Below, in pieces: positions 6,450 through 14,675 of a DNA stretch of 20,620 nt. Each line of letters starts with the position of its first letter. Position 1 is the first letter of the stretch. The stretch spans positions 1 to 20,620 of the forward strand of contig DBFNRV010000066.1 in assembly GCA_048421225.1 (NCBI GenBank). Reading direction: 5' to 3'. The stretch is from UMGS946 sp048421225. GTDB taxonomy: Bacteria; Bacillota; Clostridia; Christensenellales; CAG-138. The position numbers and the translations under genes are program-made. Under the pieces are notes generated by a model. It saw only the letters and a list, made by a program, of their open reading frames with translations. It was not told the origin of the DNA and did not search any database.

Positions 6450-8228
6450 ATGACAAAGAAAAGCAATACTGGAAAGGCTGGTATAGGCGCTATAGTTAAA
6501 AAGCTGTCCGTCTTTTCCGGCAAAGCAAGAACGCCCATGATTATAGCCCTTATCCTGGCGGCGCTGGGAGCGGTGCTTACAATTATCGGCCCGAACCAGC
6601 TAAGCAGGATAACAGACCTTATATCCGAGGCGCTATACGGACCCATTGACATGGACGCTATAGCCAGTGTAGGCGTATTTCTCGTGGCGATTTATCTGTT
6701 AAGTTCCCTGTTTACCTATGTACAGCACTATATAACGGCCACTGTAACGCTTAAGCTGTCAAAGCGGCTCAGGGACGGCCTTTCCAGCAAGATCAACAGG
6801 GTTCCGCTGAAATTTTTCAACACGGTTTCCCACGGGGACATCCTCAGCCGAATGACAAACGACGTAAGCACCCTCCAGCAGGCGCTTTCCAACAGTCTTC
6901 CGTCCATCATCAGCGCGGCGGCGCAGTTTGTGGGATGCCTTATTATGATGTTTGTCACCGAATGGCGGATGGCGCTCTCCGCGCTTTCCACTACGATTTT
7001 AGGGATTATCATCATGGTAGCCATAATATCCAGGTCCCAGAAGTATTTCGTAGACCGCCAGCAGAGCCTGGGCAAACTCAACGGTTATATTGAAGAGATG
7101 TATACGGGGCACGACGTGGTAAGAATTTCACGCGCGGGACGAAAGATTAAGGAGCGGTTCAGCGGGATGAACCAGGCCGTATATGAGGCAAACTGGAAGT
7201 CGCAGTTCCTGTCGGGCGTAATGCAGCCGTTGATGAACGTTATAGGCAATATGGGTTATGTGGCGGTATGCGTTGTGGGGGCGGCGCTTGCAATCGGCGG
7301 CGAGATCTCCTTTGGCGTTATCATAGCGTTTATCATGTATGTACGCCTGTTTACATCGCCTTTGAGCACGCTCGCTCAGGGCATGACCAATATGCAGTCC
7401 GCCGCGGCCGCGGGCAGCCGCGTGTTCGGTTTCCTTGAAGAGGAGGAGATGGAGGACGAGGACGAAAAGGGCGTGACTCCAGCCGATATTATGGGCGAGG
7501 TCGAGTTCAGGCATGTGCGCTTCAGCTATCCGGACAATCCGGACAAAATTATCATTAAGGACTTCTCCGCGCACATAAGCCCAGGGCAAAAGGTTGCGAT
7601 AGTGGGTCCCACAGGGGCTGGCAAGACCACAATGGTTAACCTTTTGATGCGCTTTTTTGAGATCAACAGCGGCGATATACTTATCGACGGCGCCCCCATA
7701 TCAAGCATGAAGCGCGAAGCCGTTCACAGCATGTTCAGCATGGTGCTTCAGGATACGTGGACCTTCGAGGGTTCGGTACGTGAAAACCTCGTATATAACA
7801 AGCAAAACGTTTCGGACGCGGAATTGGAGAGGGCCTGCCGCGCCTGCGGCATTTACGGCTTCATATGCTCGCTTCCGCACGGCTTTGATACGGTGCTCAA
7901 TGAAAACACCGCCATATCGGCGGGCCAAAAACAGCTTTTGACCATAGCCCGCGCCATGATACAGAACAGTCCCATGCTTATATTGGACGAGGCGACCTCA
8001 TCGGTTGATACGCGGACAGAGCTTATCGCACAGCAGGCCATGGATAAGCTTACTGAAAGGCGTACAAGCTTTGTTATCGCGCATCGCCTGTCCACAATCA
8101 AAAACGCGGACCTGATTCTTGTATTAAACGACGGCGACATCATCGAACAGGGAACCCACGATGAACTGCTCGAAAAGGGCGGTTTCTATGCAGGGCTGTA
8201 CGCCGCGCAGTTTGAAAAGGCGTCTTGA
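6450..8228 (+). CDS. ABC exporter half-transporter, catalytic subunit
   Basis: This 592-residue partner of the preceding gene has six membrane helices over about residues 25-330, then an ATPase domain. Walker A is GPTGAGKTT (386-394). Walker B ends in the aspartate D513 and catalytic glutamate E514, and H545 is the H-loop histidine. Its signature is ISAGQ (489-493) rather than LSGGQ, which fits its facing the partner's degenerate ATP site. Together the two subunits give one hydrolysing and one non-hydrolysing site. The residues before the ATPase domain (about 330-342) are strongly acidic, with repeated Glu and Asp. An AGGGGG ribosome binding site overlaps the end of the upstream gene. Control by the MarR protein at the head of the operon is inferred. 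Confidence 0.93.
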   Translation: MTKKSNTGKAGIGAIVKKLSVFSGKARTPMIIALILAALGAVLTIIGPNQLSRITDLISEALYGPIDMDAIASVGVFLVAIYLLSSLFTYVQHYITATVTLKLSKRLRDGLSSKINRVPLKFFNTVSHGDILSRMTNDVSTLQQALSNSLPSIISAAAQFVGCLIMMFVTEWRMALSALSTTILGIIIMVAIISRSQKYFVDRQQSLGKLNGYIEEMYTGHDVVRISRAGRKIKERFSGMNQAVYEANWKSQFLSGVMQPLMNVIGNMGYVAVCVVGAALAIGGEISFGVIIAFIMYVRLFTSPLSTLAQGMTNMQSAAAAGSRVFGFLEEEEMEDEDEKGVTPADIMGEVEFRHVRFSYPDNPDKIIIKDFSAHISPGQKVAIVGPTGAGKTTMVNLLMRFFEINSGDILIDGAPISSMKREAVHSMFSMVLQDTWTFEGSVRENLVYNKQNVSDAELERACRACGIYGFICSLPHGFDTVLNENTAISAGQKQLLTIARAMIQNSPMLILDEATSSVDTRTELIAQQAMDKLTERRTSFVIAHRLSTIKNADLILVLNDGDIIEQGTHDELLEKGGFYAGLYAAQFEKAS

Positions 8229-8376
8229 CGGTTTAAGGCGGCTGGCCTTGAGGGAGCGGGGGCGGGACTAATTACCCAATATATTCCGCTCCCGTAACAG
8301 CGCTTAAGCAAACTTAGCAACCAGCGTCGAGCGGCGCGCCGGACAGGAGCGTATAATCCAATCAGGAGGGACGGGA

Positions 8377-9297
8377 ATGAACACTTGGGACAGGATCGAT
8401 GCCGTACAGCGCATGCAGGAATACATCCTTAAGCATATCGACGAGGAAATTACACTGCGGGATTTAGGACGTGCGGCGGGATACAGTCCATACCACAGCA
8501 TTAGGATATTCAAGACGCTTACAGGCACAACGCCGTTTGAGTACATACGGGCGCTAAGGCTTACAAATGCGGCCCAAAAGCTTGTAAAATCGGATGAAAA
8601 GGTAGTAGATGTAGCGCTAAAGGTAGGATTTGAATCCCATGACGGCTTTACGCGGGCATTTTACCGGCAATTCGATATTACTCCCATAAAATACCGCAGT
8701 GAAAAGCCGCCGGTAAATTACTTCGTGTATTATCCCGTTCGAAGTTACTATCGCATGATAGAAAAAACCCCCGAGAACGAAAGGAGCGACAAACCTATGG
8801 AGCGAATATCAGCCACCGTCGCCGTCACGCCCGCGGAGCGTCCAGCGCGAAAACTTATTCTGCTGCGTTCGAAAAACGCCGTCGATTACCTATCCTATTG
8901 CAATGAGATGGGCTGCGGCTGGGAGGGCCTGCTAAACAGCATACCCGAAAGATTTGAAAACGCCGCCCTGCTTACGCTTCCAGCCCGGCTAATAAGGAGC
9001 GGCGAATCCTCCTGCGCCGCGGGCGTGGAGGTGCCCGCGGATTATTCAAAGCCCATTCCCGAGGGTTACGATGCCGTTGAACTGCCCCCATGCAGCATGC
9101 TGTATTTTCAGGGTATGCCGTTTGATGATGAGAACGACTTTTGCCAGGCGATCTCCATTGTCATGGAAGCCATCGGCAGCTACAGGCCCGAAACATACGG
9201 GTATGCCTTTGACTATGAATTAGCCCCCCGCTTCAACTTTGGCGCAAGCGCAAAGGAGGGGGCAAGGATGGCGGTTCCCGCAAAGCGGATAGTTTAG
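8377..9297 (+). CDS. AraC family regulator with GyrI-like effector domain
   Basis: This 306-residue protein has two parts. Residues about 8-108 are an AraC/XylS DNA-binding domain with two helix-turn-helix units. The second contains the conserved VALKVGFESHDGFTRAFYRQF followed by the usual P-x-x-Y/W-R end. Residues about 140-306 form a GyrI-like (SOUL/BmrR effector-type) pocket domain, which binds drug-like or lipophilic ligands. This N-terminal-DNA, C-terminal-GyrI order is that of Rob-like activators. The ribosome binding site AGGAGGG (8364-8370) sets the start at 8377. The gene lies 148 bp after the ABC exporter operon and may respond to the same class of compound, but no binding sites were identified. 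Confidence 0.92.
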   Translation: MNTWDRIDAVQRMQEYILKHIDEEITLRDLGRAAGYSPYHSIRIFKTLTGTTPFEYIRALRLTNAAQKLVKSDEKVVDVALKVGFESHDGFTRAFYRQFDITPIKYRSEKPPVNYFVYYPVRSYYRMIEKTPENERSDKPMERISATVAVTPAERPARKLILLRSKNAVDYLSYCNEMGCGWEGLLNSIPERFENAALLTLPARLIRSGESSCAAGVEVPADYSKPIPEGYDAVELPPCSMLYFQGMPFDDENDFCQAISIVMEAIGSYRPETYGYAFDYELAPRFNFGASAKEGARMAVPAKRIV

Positions 9298-9315
9298 ACA
9301 ACCGCATTCACGGAT

Positions 9316-9344
9316 AGGGCGCCTAAGCCGCGGCGCCCTTATTT
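9316..9344 (+). terminator. Rho-independent terminator of the AraC-type gene
   Basis: The perfect arms AGGGCGCC (9316-9323) and GGCGCCCT (9332-9339) have an 8-nt loop and are followed by TATTT. The site starts 18 bp after the AraC-family stop codon. The short T-tract makes it moderately strong. Confidence 0.7.
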
Positions 9345-9527
9345 CACCGGACCTTCTGTTGGCCGCATGCGCATATGGCATTCTGGGCGGCGCGGATTTT
9401 ATAGAGCTTCGAGCGTCTGCCAGACAATGATCCGCGCCGGGACTTTATATAACCCGAATGCGCGGACAGGCCCAAGTTTTTGCCACTGTGTGTTATTATA
9501 GAATCGAATAAACCTTGGGGGCGGGGC

Positions 9528-10055
9528 ATGGAATACAGAGAGCTTAGGGAAGCTGAAATAAGCGAACGGCTCCTGGACGGCTTTGAGCGCCGGCAGGAGG
9601 TCGTAAAATGCTGGAGGAAGCTTGACGGCGTATGGGTTGTTGCTGACGATCCGTTCATAGACCAGTGGAGCATGGAAGAACGCGCGGAGCTGGTAAAGGC
9701 CTTAAAGAGTACGGCGCGTGCCGGCGGAGCGGTGTTCGCCGCCTTTGCCCGAGACGTGCTTAAGGGATTTGCCTCAGTCGAGCCCGACTTATTCGGCGGC
9801 GAAGGCAAATACCTGGACCTGTCCAACCTCCATGTGTCAAAGGAGCTGAGGGGCCATGGCATAGGGCGGCGGCTGTTTCAAATGTGCGTATCTTGGGCAA
9901 TGGAGCGCGGCGCGGGCAGGCTGTACATTTCGGCCCATTCGGCCGTGGAAACCCAAGCGTTTTATAGAGCCATGGGCTGCGTGGAAGCAACGGAATACAG
10001 CGCACGGCATGTTGAAAAGGAGCCATACGACTGTCAGCTGGAATATGTCCTGTGA
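9528..10055 (+). CDS. GNAT family N-acetyltransferase
   Basis: This protein has 175 residues from ATG 9528. A TTG 48 bp upstream is in frame but gives an unlikely N-terminus, while 9528 follows a G-rich stretch (GGGGGCGGGG, 9517-9526) that can act as a weak ribosome binding site. Residues 98-105 form beta4 (LSNLHVSK). The acetyl-CoA loop is RGHGIGRRLF at 108-117, and a second half with ISAHSAVETQAFYRAMG is typical of motif B, with the conserved Tyr146. It probably acetylates an amine on a small molecule or protein. The acceptor is unknown. It stands alone between a terminator and the methyltransferase gene. Confidence 0.88.
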   Translation: MEYRELREAEISERLLDGFERRQEVVKCWRKLDGVWVVADDPFIDQWSMEERAELVKALKSTARAGGAVFAAFARDVLKGFASVEPDLFGGEGKYLDLSNLHVSKELRGHGIGRRLFQMCVSWAMERGAGRLYISAHSAVETQAFYRAMGCVEATEYSARHVEKEPYDCQLEYVL

Positions 10056-10248
10056 CTGGATGCTAAAAAACAGGGAACGGGTAAAGGCATAAGTCCTCCG
10101 TTTTGTACGGCGTAGGCGCGGCCTAGATATCCTTTGGCCACGCGGCCTGTTGAGGTTTGGTCAAAGCATATTTGCGGCTGGGCGGAACCCTAAAAAGCTA
10201 AGGCGCAAGCGCTTGAAATTGGCCTTTTATATGGCAAGGAGACGGCAA

Positions 10249-11004
10249 ATGAAGGAAAACAAATACGATGACGAGGCATTTTTCAAGAAATACGGTGAAA
10301 TGGGGCGTTCCAAAGGGGGCCTTGTAGCCGCGGGCGAATGGGAAACGCTGAAAGCGCTTTTGCCCGATTTCAAGGGCAAGCGGATGCTGGATATAGGCTG
10401 CGGCTACGGATGGCATTGCATTTACGCTGTGGAGAGGGGAGCGTGGTCCGTCGTAGGCGTGGATATATCCAAGAGGATGCTCGAGGTTGCCAGAGAAAAG
10501 ACGTCCTATCCGGAGATCGAGTATCTATGCGTCGCCATGGAGGACATGTGCTTTCCTCCCGAAAGCTTTGACATAATTTTAAGCTCGCTCGCGCTTCATT
10601 ATACTGAATCATATGATTCTATAATAAAAAAGGCGTACTCCTGCTTAAAGCCTGGGGGGATATTGGTGTTTTCGGTGGAGCATCCGGTATTTACCGCATA
10701 TGGAACGCAGGACTGGCACCGCGATGGCGAAGGCAACATAATGCATTTTCCCGTGGACAATTACTTCTATGAGGGAAGACGGAACGCCCGTTTTCTTGGC
10801 GAGGAGGTCGTTAAGTACCACAGGACGCTTACCACATACATAAACGGGCTTCTTACAAATGGATTTGAGATTCTAAGTATGGTAGAGCCAATGCCCGCGC
10901 CCTGGATGCTCGAGGGCATGGACGGCATGCGGGACGAACTGCGCCGCCCCATGATGCTGATAGTGTCCGCGGCAAAGCCGAAGCGCACGCGCTTCGGTTC
11001 GTGA
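10249..11004 (+). CDS. Class I SAM-dependent methyltransferase
   Basis: This protein has 251 residues from ATG 10249, chosen because AAGGAG (10236-10241) lies 7 nt upstream. A longer in-frame reading to 10150 has a basic, unconserved-looking extension. Motif I is DIGCGYGWH (48-56), the acidic residue that binds the ribose is D72 in VVGVDIS, and AMED (96-99) contacts adenine. The strand-4 region SFDIILSSLALHY (106-118) and LKPGGILVFSVEHPVF follow, as in the methyltransferase type 11/UbiE-like group. The substrate is unknown. The closest remembered relatives are widespread stand-alone Clostridia enzymes annotated only as methyltransferases. A strong hairpin lies over the final codons. Confidence 0.9.
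   Translation: MKENKYDDEAFFKKYGEMGRSKGGLVAAGEWETLKALLPDFKGKRMLDIGCGYGWHCIYAVERGAWSVVGVDISKRMLEVAREKTSYPEIEYLCVAMEDMCFPPESFDIILSSLALHYTESYDSIIKKAYSCLKPGGILVFSVEHPVFTAYGTQDWHRDGEGNIMHFPVDNYFYEGRRNARFLGEEVVKYHRTLTTYINGLLTNGFEILSMVEPMPAPWMLEGMDGMRDELRRPMMLIVSAAKPKRTRFGS
10976..10999 (+). repeat. Hairpin at the 3' end of the methyltransferase gene
   Basis: CCGAAGCG (10978-10985) pairs with CGCTTCGG (10990-10997) around a 4-nt loop, and one flanking A-T pair and one wobble pair extend it. It overlaps the last codons of the gene. There is no T-run, so it may stabilise the mRNA end rather than terminate. Confidence 0.5.
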
Positions 11005-11248
11005 CGGCTGGACCGTTAAGCGCTTACAAGGATTGCAATTTGCTTTATACGCTTACGGCGAGCTGTATTAAGCTAGTAACGCCGCGGCTGTGCGCCAAAG
11101 GCCTAACCGGGCGAAGCGTATCCAAGGGCGGCGGATAAAGCTTATCCCCAGATTCGGGTTGTACTATTGACTGGGGATGGTATTTCCACCTCAGGATCTT
11201 AGGATTTTACTCTTCGCGGCGCTAATTTAAAATGTTTTTTAGGCGGAA

Positions 11249-11273
11249 CGCCGGCATCGGGAAAACGCCGGCG
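11249..11273 (-). terminator. Possible weak terminator after the RsgA gene
   Basis: CGCCGGC (11249-11255) pairs with GCCGGCG (11267-11273), 15 bp past the stop of the minus-strand GTPase gene. The stem is GC-rich, but no uninterrupted T-tract follows on the minus strand. The rest of 11005-11287 holds no recognisable gene. Confidence 0.3.
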
Positions 11274-11287
11274 CGCCGTTATGGATG

Positions 11288-12223
11288 CTACCATGTCCGC
11301 CGCTTGCGTTTCAGGTTATCCTTTTCCCGCATAAGCTTCAGGTAATTCCTGTAGCGCGTCATGGGGAGACTTCCGCTTTCAACGGCCTCCTTTACCGCGC
11401 AGTCCGGTTCGCTTACGTGCGAACAGTCGCTGAACCTGCACAGGGCGGCCAGCTCGGCTATGTCTGAAAACGCGTCGCTTATATTGCCGCCGTCCAGATA
11501 TAGTTCGCGCATTCCAGGGGTGTCTATAACGGTTCCGCCGCCCTCAAGCCTTATGAGCTGGCGGCGCGTGGTCGTGTGACGGCCCTTTCCATCGTCCTCC
11601 CTAATCGCCTTTGTCAGCATCGCCCGCGTTCCAAGCAGGCTGTTGATTATGGTGGATTTGCCAACGCCGGACGAGCCTATGAACGCTGCGGTAACGCTCC
11701 CCGTCATAATGCTTCGTATCCTGTCAAAGCCAACGCCCTGCCTGTCAGAACACAGGATTGCCTCAACCCCAGGATTCCTGCGCATGACCTCTTCTTTCAT
11801 GCTTTCGGCCTCCCGGTTCAAATCGGCCTTTGTAAGCACGACAATGGGAACTATCCCCGGGCATGCCGAAACCGTGAGATAACGCTCAAGCCTTTTTAAG
11901 TTATAGTCCTGATTAAGGGACATGCATATGAACACATAATCTATGTTGGCCGCTATCACCTGCCCCTGTATGCCTAAACCAGCTTCCTTCCTGATCAGCG
12001 CGCTCTTTCGCGGAAGCATTTCACAGATCACCGCATCGCCGCCATCCCCGCTCCCGCGGTCCAGTTTCACCCAGTCTCCCACAGCAGGATAGCCGGCGTT
12101 TCCCTTGAATTTCCTTAAAAGGCTTCCAGCGGCCCTGGCCCTCACCTCAGCCCCGTCCGCCTCCATTATTACGGAATAGATGTTATGATGCTGCATCGAT
12201 ACCCTTCCAAGGTAATGACTCAT
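11288..12223 (-). CDS. rsgA: Ribosome small-subunit GTPase RsgA (YjeQ/CpgA family)
   Basis: This 311-residue circularly permuted GTPase has an N-terminal OB-fold (about 1-75). The G motifs are out of the usual order: G4 TKAD (131-134), then G1 GSSGVGKST (183-191), the G2 region GRHTTT (214-219) and G3 DTPG (234-237). A zinc site follows, with C262, C267, H269 and C275. This order is diagnostic of RsgA, which binds the 30S subunit, checks late maturation and hydrolyses GTP. AGGAG (minus strand, 12237-12233) sets the start at 12223. Unlike a housekeeping rsgA, it stands alone among resistance-type genes and has a long leader with a peptide ORF and a terminator. It may therefore be a second, inducible copy, but whether another exists in the genome cannot be seen here. 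Confidence 0.93.
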   Translation of the reverse strand: MSHYLGRVSMQHHNIYSVIMEADGAEVRARAAGSLLRKFKGNAGYPAVGDWVKLDRGSGDGGDAVICEMLPRKSALIRKEAGLGIQGQVIAANIDYVFICMSLNQDYNLKRLERYLTVSACPGIVPIVVLTKADLNREAESMKEEVMRRNPGVEAILCSDRQGVGFDRIRSIMTGSVTAAFIGSSGVGKSTIINSLLGTRAMLTKAIREDDGKGRHTTTRRQLIRLEGGGTVIDTPGMRELYLDGGNISDAFSDIAELAALCRFSDCSHVSEPDCAVKEAVESGSLPMTRYRNYLKLMREKDNLKRKRRTW

Positions 12224-12252
12224 ATCTTTACGCTCCTTTTAATTTTGGGCAT

Positions 12253-12288
12253 AAAAATGCCCGGGAAAGTATGCAACCTCTCCCGGGC
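12253..12288 (-). terminator. Intrinsic terminator inside the rsgA leader
   Basis: Reading the minus strand, GCCCGGGAGA (12288-12279) pairs with TTTCCCGGGC (12268-12259), giving 10 bp with one wobble and a 10-nt loop. The stem is followed by A and five T's (12257-12253). It lies about 30 nt before the rsgA start codon, so it must be overcome for expression. It is a strong attenuator candidate. Confidence 0.82.
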
Positions 12289-12313
12289 GGTCACGCTGAT
12301 AAAACTTACACCG

Positions 12314-12370
12314 CTATACTGCGGCGCATGCCGGGAGCCATGTCCAACAATAAAGATCATATACAGTCAT
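12314..12370 (-). CDS. Leader peptide of the rsgA gene (18 aa)
   Basis: This 19-codon ORF starts at ATG 12370 behind AAGGGG (12385-12380, 9-nt spacing) and encodes MTVYDLYCWTWLPACAAV. It has two Trp and two Cys, with the cluster Y-C-W-T-W in the middle, unusual for a random short frame. It lies between the predicted promoter and the attenuator hairpin. The last codons and stop overlap a stem (12326-12309), and bases inside the ORF (CTCCCGG, 12337-12331) are complementary to the 5' arm of the terminator. The role is inferred: translation of this peptide, or stalling on it, would decide whether rsgA is transcribed. No known leader peptide was recognised. Confidence 0.65.
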   Translation of the reverse strand: MTVYDLYCWTWLPACAAV

Positions 12371-12403
12371 CGAACACCGCCCCTTTCAGAACTTATTTTT
12401 AGC

Positions 12404-12432
12404 ATTATACCACATCAAGTACGCTATGTACA
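12404..12432 (-). promoter_or_regulatory. Promoter of the rsgA leader transcript
   Basis: On the minus strand TGTACA (12432-12427) is followed, 17 bp later, by TATAAT (12409-12404), with TGG just before the -10 as an extended element. The expected start near 12397 gives a leader of about 174 nt. The -10 is perfect and the -35 matches 4 of 6. Confidence 0.7.
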
Positions 12433-12514
12433 GAGCGCCGCGCCAGAATATAAACCCGCTCCGGTGTATTTCATATCCCAAATATGGCGCATTAATTTAA
12501 CTACATAAAAAGAT

Positions 12515-12560
12515 ATTGTAATTATATGTAAATTACTGTACATTATATTAACATTACAAT
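12515..12560. repeat. Inverted repeat upstream of the M48 peptidase gene
   Basis: ATTGTAAT (12515-12522) and ATTACAAT (12553-12560) are exact complements, 30 bp apart, in an AT-rich region. The right arm includes TACAAT, a possible -10. It could be an operator pair, but such arms can also arise by chance in AT-rich DNA. Confidence 0.3.
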
Positions 12561-12581
12561 AATGCAAGACGGAGTTACAAC

Positions 12582-14612
12582 ATGCCCGCTGAACACAACC
12601 ATAATACGAGCAGATCAAGATGGATTCGCACGCTTTTGTTAAGCCTTGCTATTACCATTGCGCTTAATTCGATAGGCGCGGCGCTGGCCAAATACATTCC
12701 GTTTGCTGAAACGGCCGCATTGGCTGCGTTATTCTGTTTATTGGCTTTAATTGCTTTAAACCCGCTCTTAGCTAGGCTATATATGAAAAAGCTCAATGAT
12801 GAAAAGGCGGAAGACCTGCAGCAGCGCATAAGGGATGCGCAGCAAAGCGCTGAAAATGATCTTGGCTTCAGTATAAGGAAGATGAACCGCGGCCTGTTAG
12901 AGGTGCGAATATACTGCATATTTTGCTTCCTGCTCATAGCTGTAATGCAGATAGGCTCCGGCGCGGCGTACCATTCCACGGGGCGCACGGGATTCATGCT
13001 TATAGGCCTGTATCTGATATGCGGATTGATTAACAAACTTATGTTTTTCTCAGAAAGGCCCAGCGAGCCGACGCTAGTGAAGCGCGAAAGGTTTCCAAAG
13101 CTATATGAAATCGTAGACGAGATATTCGAAGCCGTTGGAATCAGCGGGGCGGAGCTGAACGCAAGCGGAAGCGCCAGCGTTGCGGTAAGTCAGTTTGGCG
13201 GCAGGGTCAACGTTGAAATCGGCGCGATAAGCGCCGCGTTGCTGAAAAAGGAAGAGCTCAAGCAGGTGCTTATCCATGAGCGGGCGCACGTCCTGCATGG
13301 GGACACCAAGCTTTCGCTTTCCGCGTACAGGCTTATATCACAAATAACCGCGGCATCCTCCGAGCCATTAACGGCCATTTCCGATTTGCTTATAAGGTAT
13401 CCGGCAACCCGTATAACGGTTGCGTATAAGCTATATTTAGCCGCCACGTCGCGTTTGGTGGAAATCAAGGCGGACGAATATACAAAAAGGCATGGTACGG
13501 GGCTTGAATATATCAACGCCACTGCAAAGGTGAGGATGTTTGATCTCTTTTCCAGACATGAATACGAAGCCTTGTATTATAAAAACGAAAAGCCTCCGGA
13601 GCATTATTATGCCGATAGGGCGGCGGCGTTTCTCAAAGCGCTGAAGGCACGTGAAGGTTTCTGGCGGGGCATTATTGAGCGCGAGCTTCCCGCGCGTATA
13701 GCCAGCCATCCGACATTTCGCCAGCGCTGGGAGCATATGGGTTCGCCTGAGTATAGCCTTGATTTTTCCGAACCGGACGAGGGGTATATAGCTGAGATAA
13801 ACGATTATGTCGCCCTTTGCGACGGGCTGCTCTATAACAATATCAGCGGTAGGTATCCAGAGTTAAGACAGGAAAACTACTTAAAGCCCCTTGAAGCTAT
13901 AGATGAATACAACGTCCTTCAAAAACAGGGGGAATCCATGCCGCTCAGGGAACTGAGGCCGGTAATCGACGCATATGACGATCTATCGAGGTATGATGAT
14001 ATGATGGCGTTATGCGATTATGTCATTTGCAATGCGGGACACAGGTTTGAAGCGGCCCACGCGCACTTTAAAAAGGGCATGCGCCTTCTGCAGCTCTACG
14101 ATAAGGCGGGAGTTAAAGAGCTTTATACAGCTATTGAGGCAAATAAAAATTATGTTGAAGACGGCTATGACGCCATTGGGAGCTTCTGCCTTGAGATGGG
14201 CCTGGAGGAGGAGCTCGAAGAGTACCGCAGGCGTTCGCTCGAAGCCGCTCAAAACTATACTGACGAAACATCAAAGCTAAACAAAAAGGACAAGCTGTCC
14301 TTTGACGACCGTCTGCCTGAGCAGCGGCGTAAAAGGGACGCCGATTTTATCAAGCGGATTTGCGGGGAACTGCTAACGGCAGTATATCAGGTTAAAAAGG
14401 AAATAAAGAATAACTGTTATGTAAGCGTATTTATCTTGGGCTTTGATAAGCGCGCGGATGAAGCTGAAATAGATAACTGCATGCAGAAAGTATTCCGTTA
14501 TCTGGACACCGTTCCCGAGGATTGGACTTATTCCCTTTTTCTGTTGGATGACAGCATTGAAAAACAAGTGAAAAGGATACCTGGAAGCAAAATTTATGAA
14601 AGGGCCGGCTGA
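12582..14612 (+). CDS. Membrane-bound M48 family metallopeptidase
   Basis: This 676-residue protein has four predicted membrane segments (about 15-37, 43-66, 109-127 and 136-156), then a zinc peptidase domain. The zinc motif is HERAH at 232-236 (HExxH form), and a third ligand is provided by the EIKADE segment at 294-299, as in the M48 family (HtpX, Ste24). The C-terminal half (about 400-676) is soluble and helix-rich, partly TPR-like, and longer than in HtpX. M48 enzymes cleave membrane or misfolded proteins. The target here is unknown. GGAG (12571-12574) fits the start. The gene is divergent from rsgA and convergent with the radical SAM gene. Confidence 0.88.
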   Translation: MPAEHNHNTSRSRWIRTLLLSLAITIALNSIGAALAKYIPFAETAALAALFCLLALIALNPLLARLYMKKLNDEKAEDLQQRIRDAQQSAENDLGFSIRKMNRGLLEVRIYCIFCFLLIAVMQIGSGAAYHSTGRTGFMLIGLYLICGLINKLMFFSERPSEPTLVKRERFPKLYEIVDEIFEAVGISGAELNASGSASVAVSQFGGRVNVEIGAISAALLKKEELKQVLIHERAHVLHGDTKLSLSAYRLISQITAASSEPLTAISDLLIRYPATRITVAYKLYLAATSRLVEIKADEYTKRHGTGLEYINATAKVRMFDLFSRHEYEALYYKNEKPPEHYYADRAAAFLKALKAREGFWRGIIERELPARIASHPTFRQRWEHMGSPEYSLDFSEPDEGYIAEINDYVALCDGLLYNNISGRYPELRQENYLKPLEAIDEYNVLQKQGESMPLRELRPVIDAYDDLSRYDDMMALCDYVICNAGHRFEAAHAHFKKGMRLLQLYDKAGVKELYTAIEANKNYVEDGYDAIGSFCLEMGLEEELEEYRRRSLEAAQNYTDETSKLNKKDKLSFDDRLPEQRRKRDADFIKRICGELLTAVYQVKKEIKNNCYVSVFILGFDKRADEAEIDNCMQKVFRYLDTVPEDWTYSLFLLDDSIEKQVKRIPGSKIYERAG

Positions 14613-14675
14613 TCTATGGCTGGTTAAATCGCCGCGCAGTTTGATTCGGACGTACTAATGGATACCTTAGCGCTA

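Noticed and set aside
8252..8293. Inverted repeat GGGAGCGG/CCGCTCCC after the ABC operon as a terminator
   Set aside because: The loop is about 26 nt and no T-run follows, so termination is not supported.
8352..8357. TATAAT just upstream of the AraC-type gene as its promoter
   Set aside because: No -35 at proper distance, and the start site would fall on the ribosome binding site.
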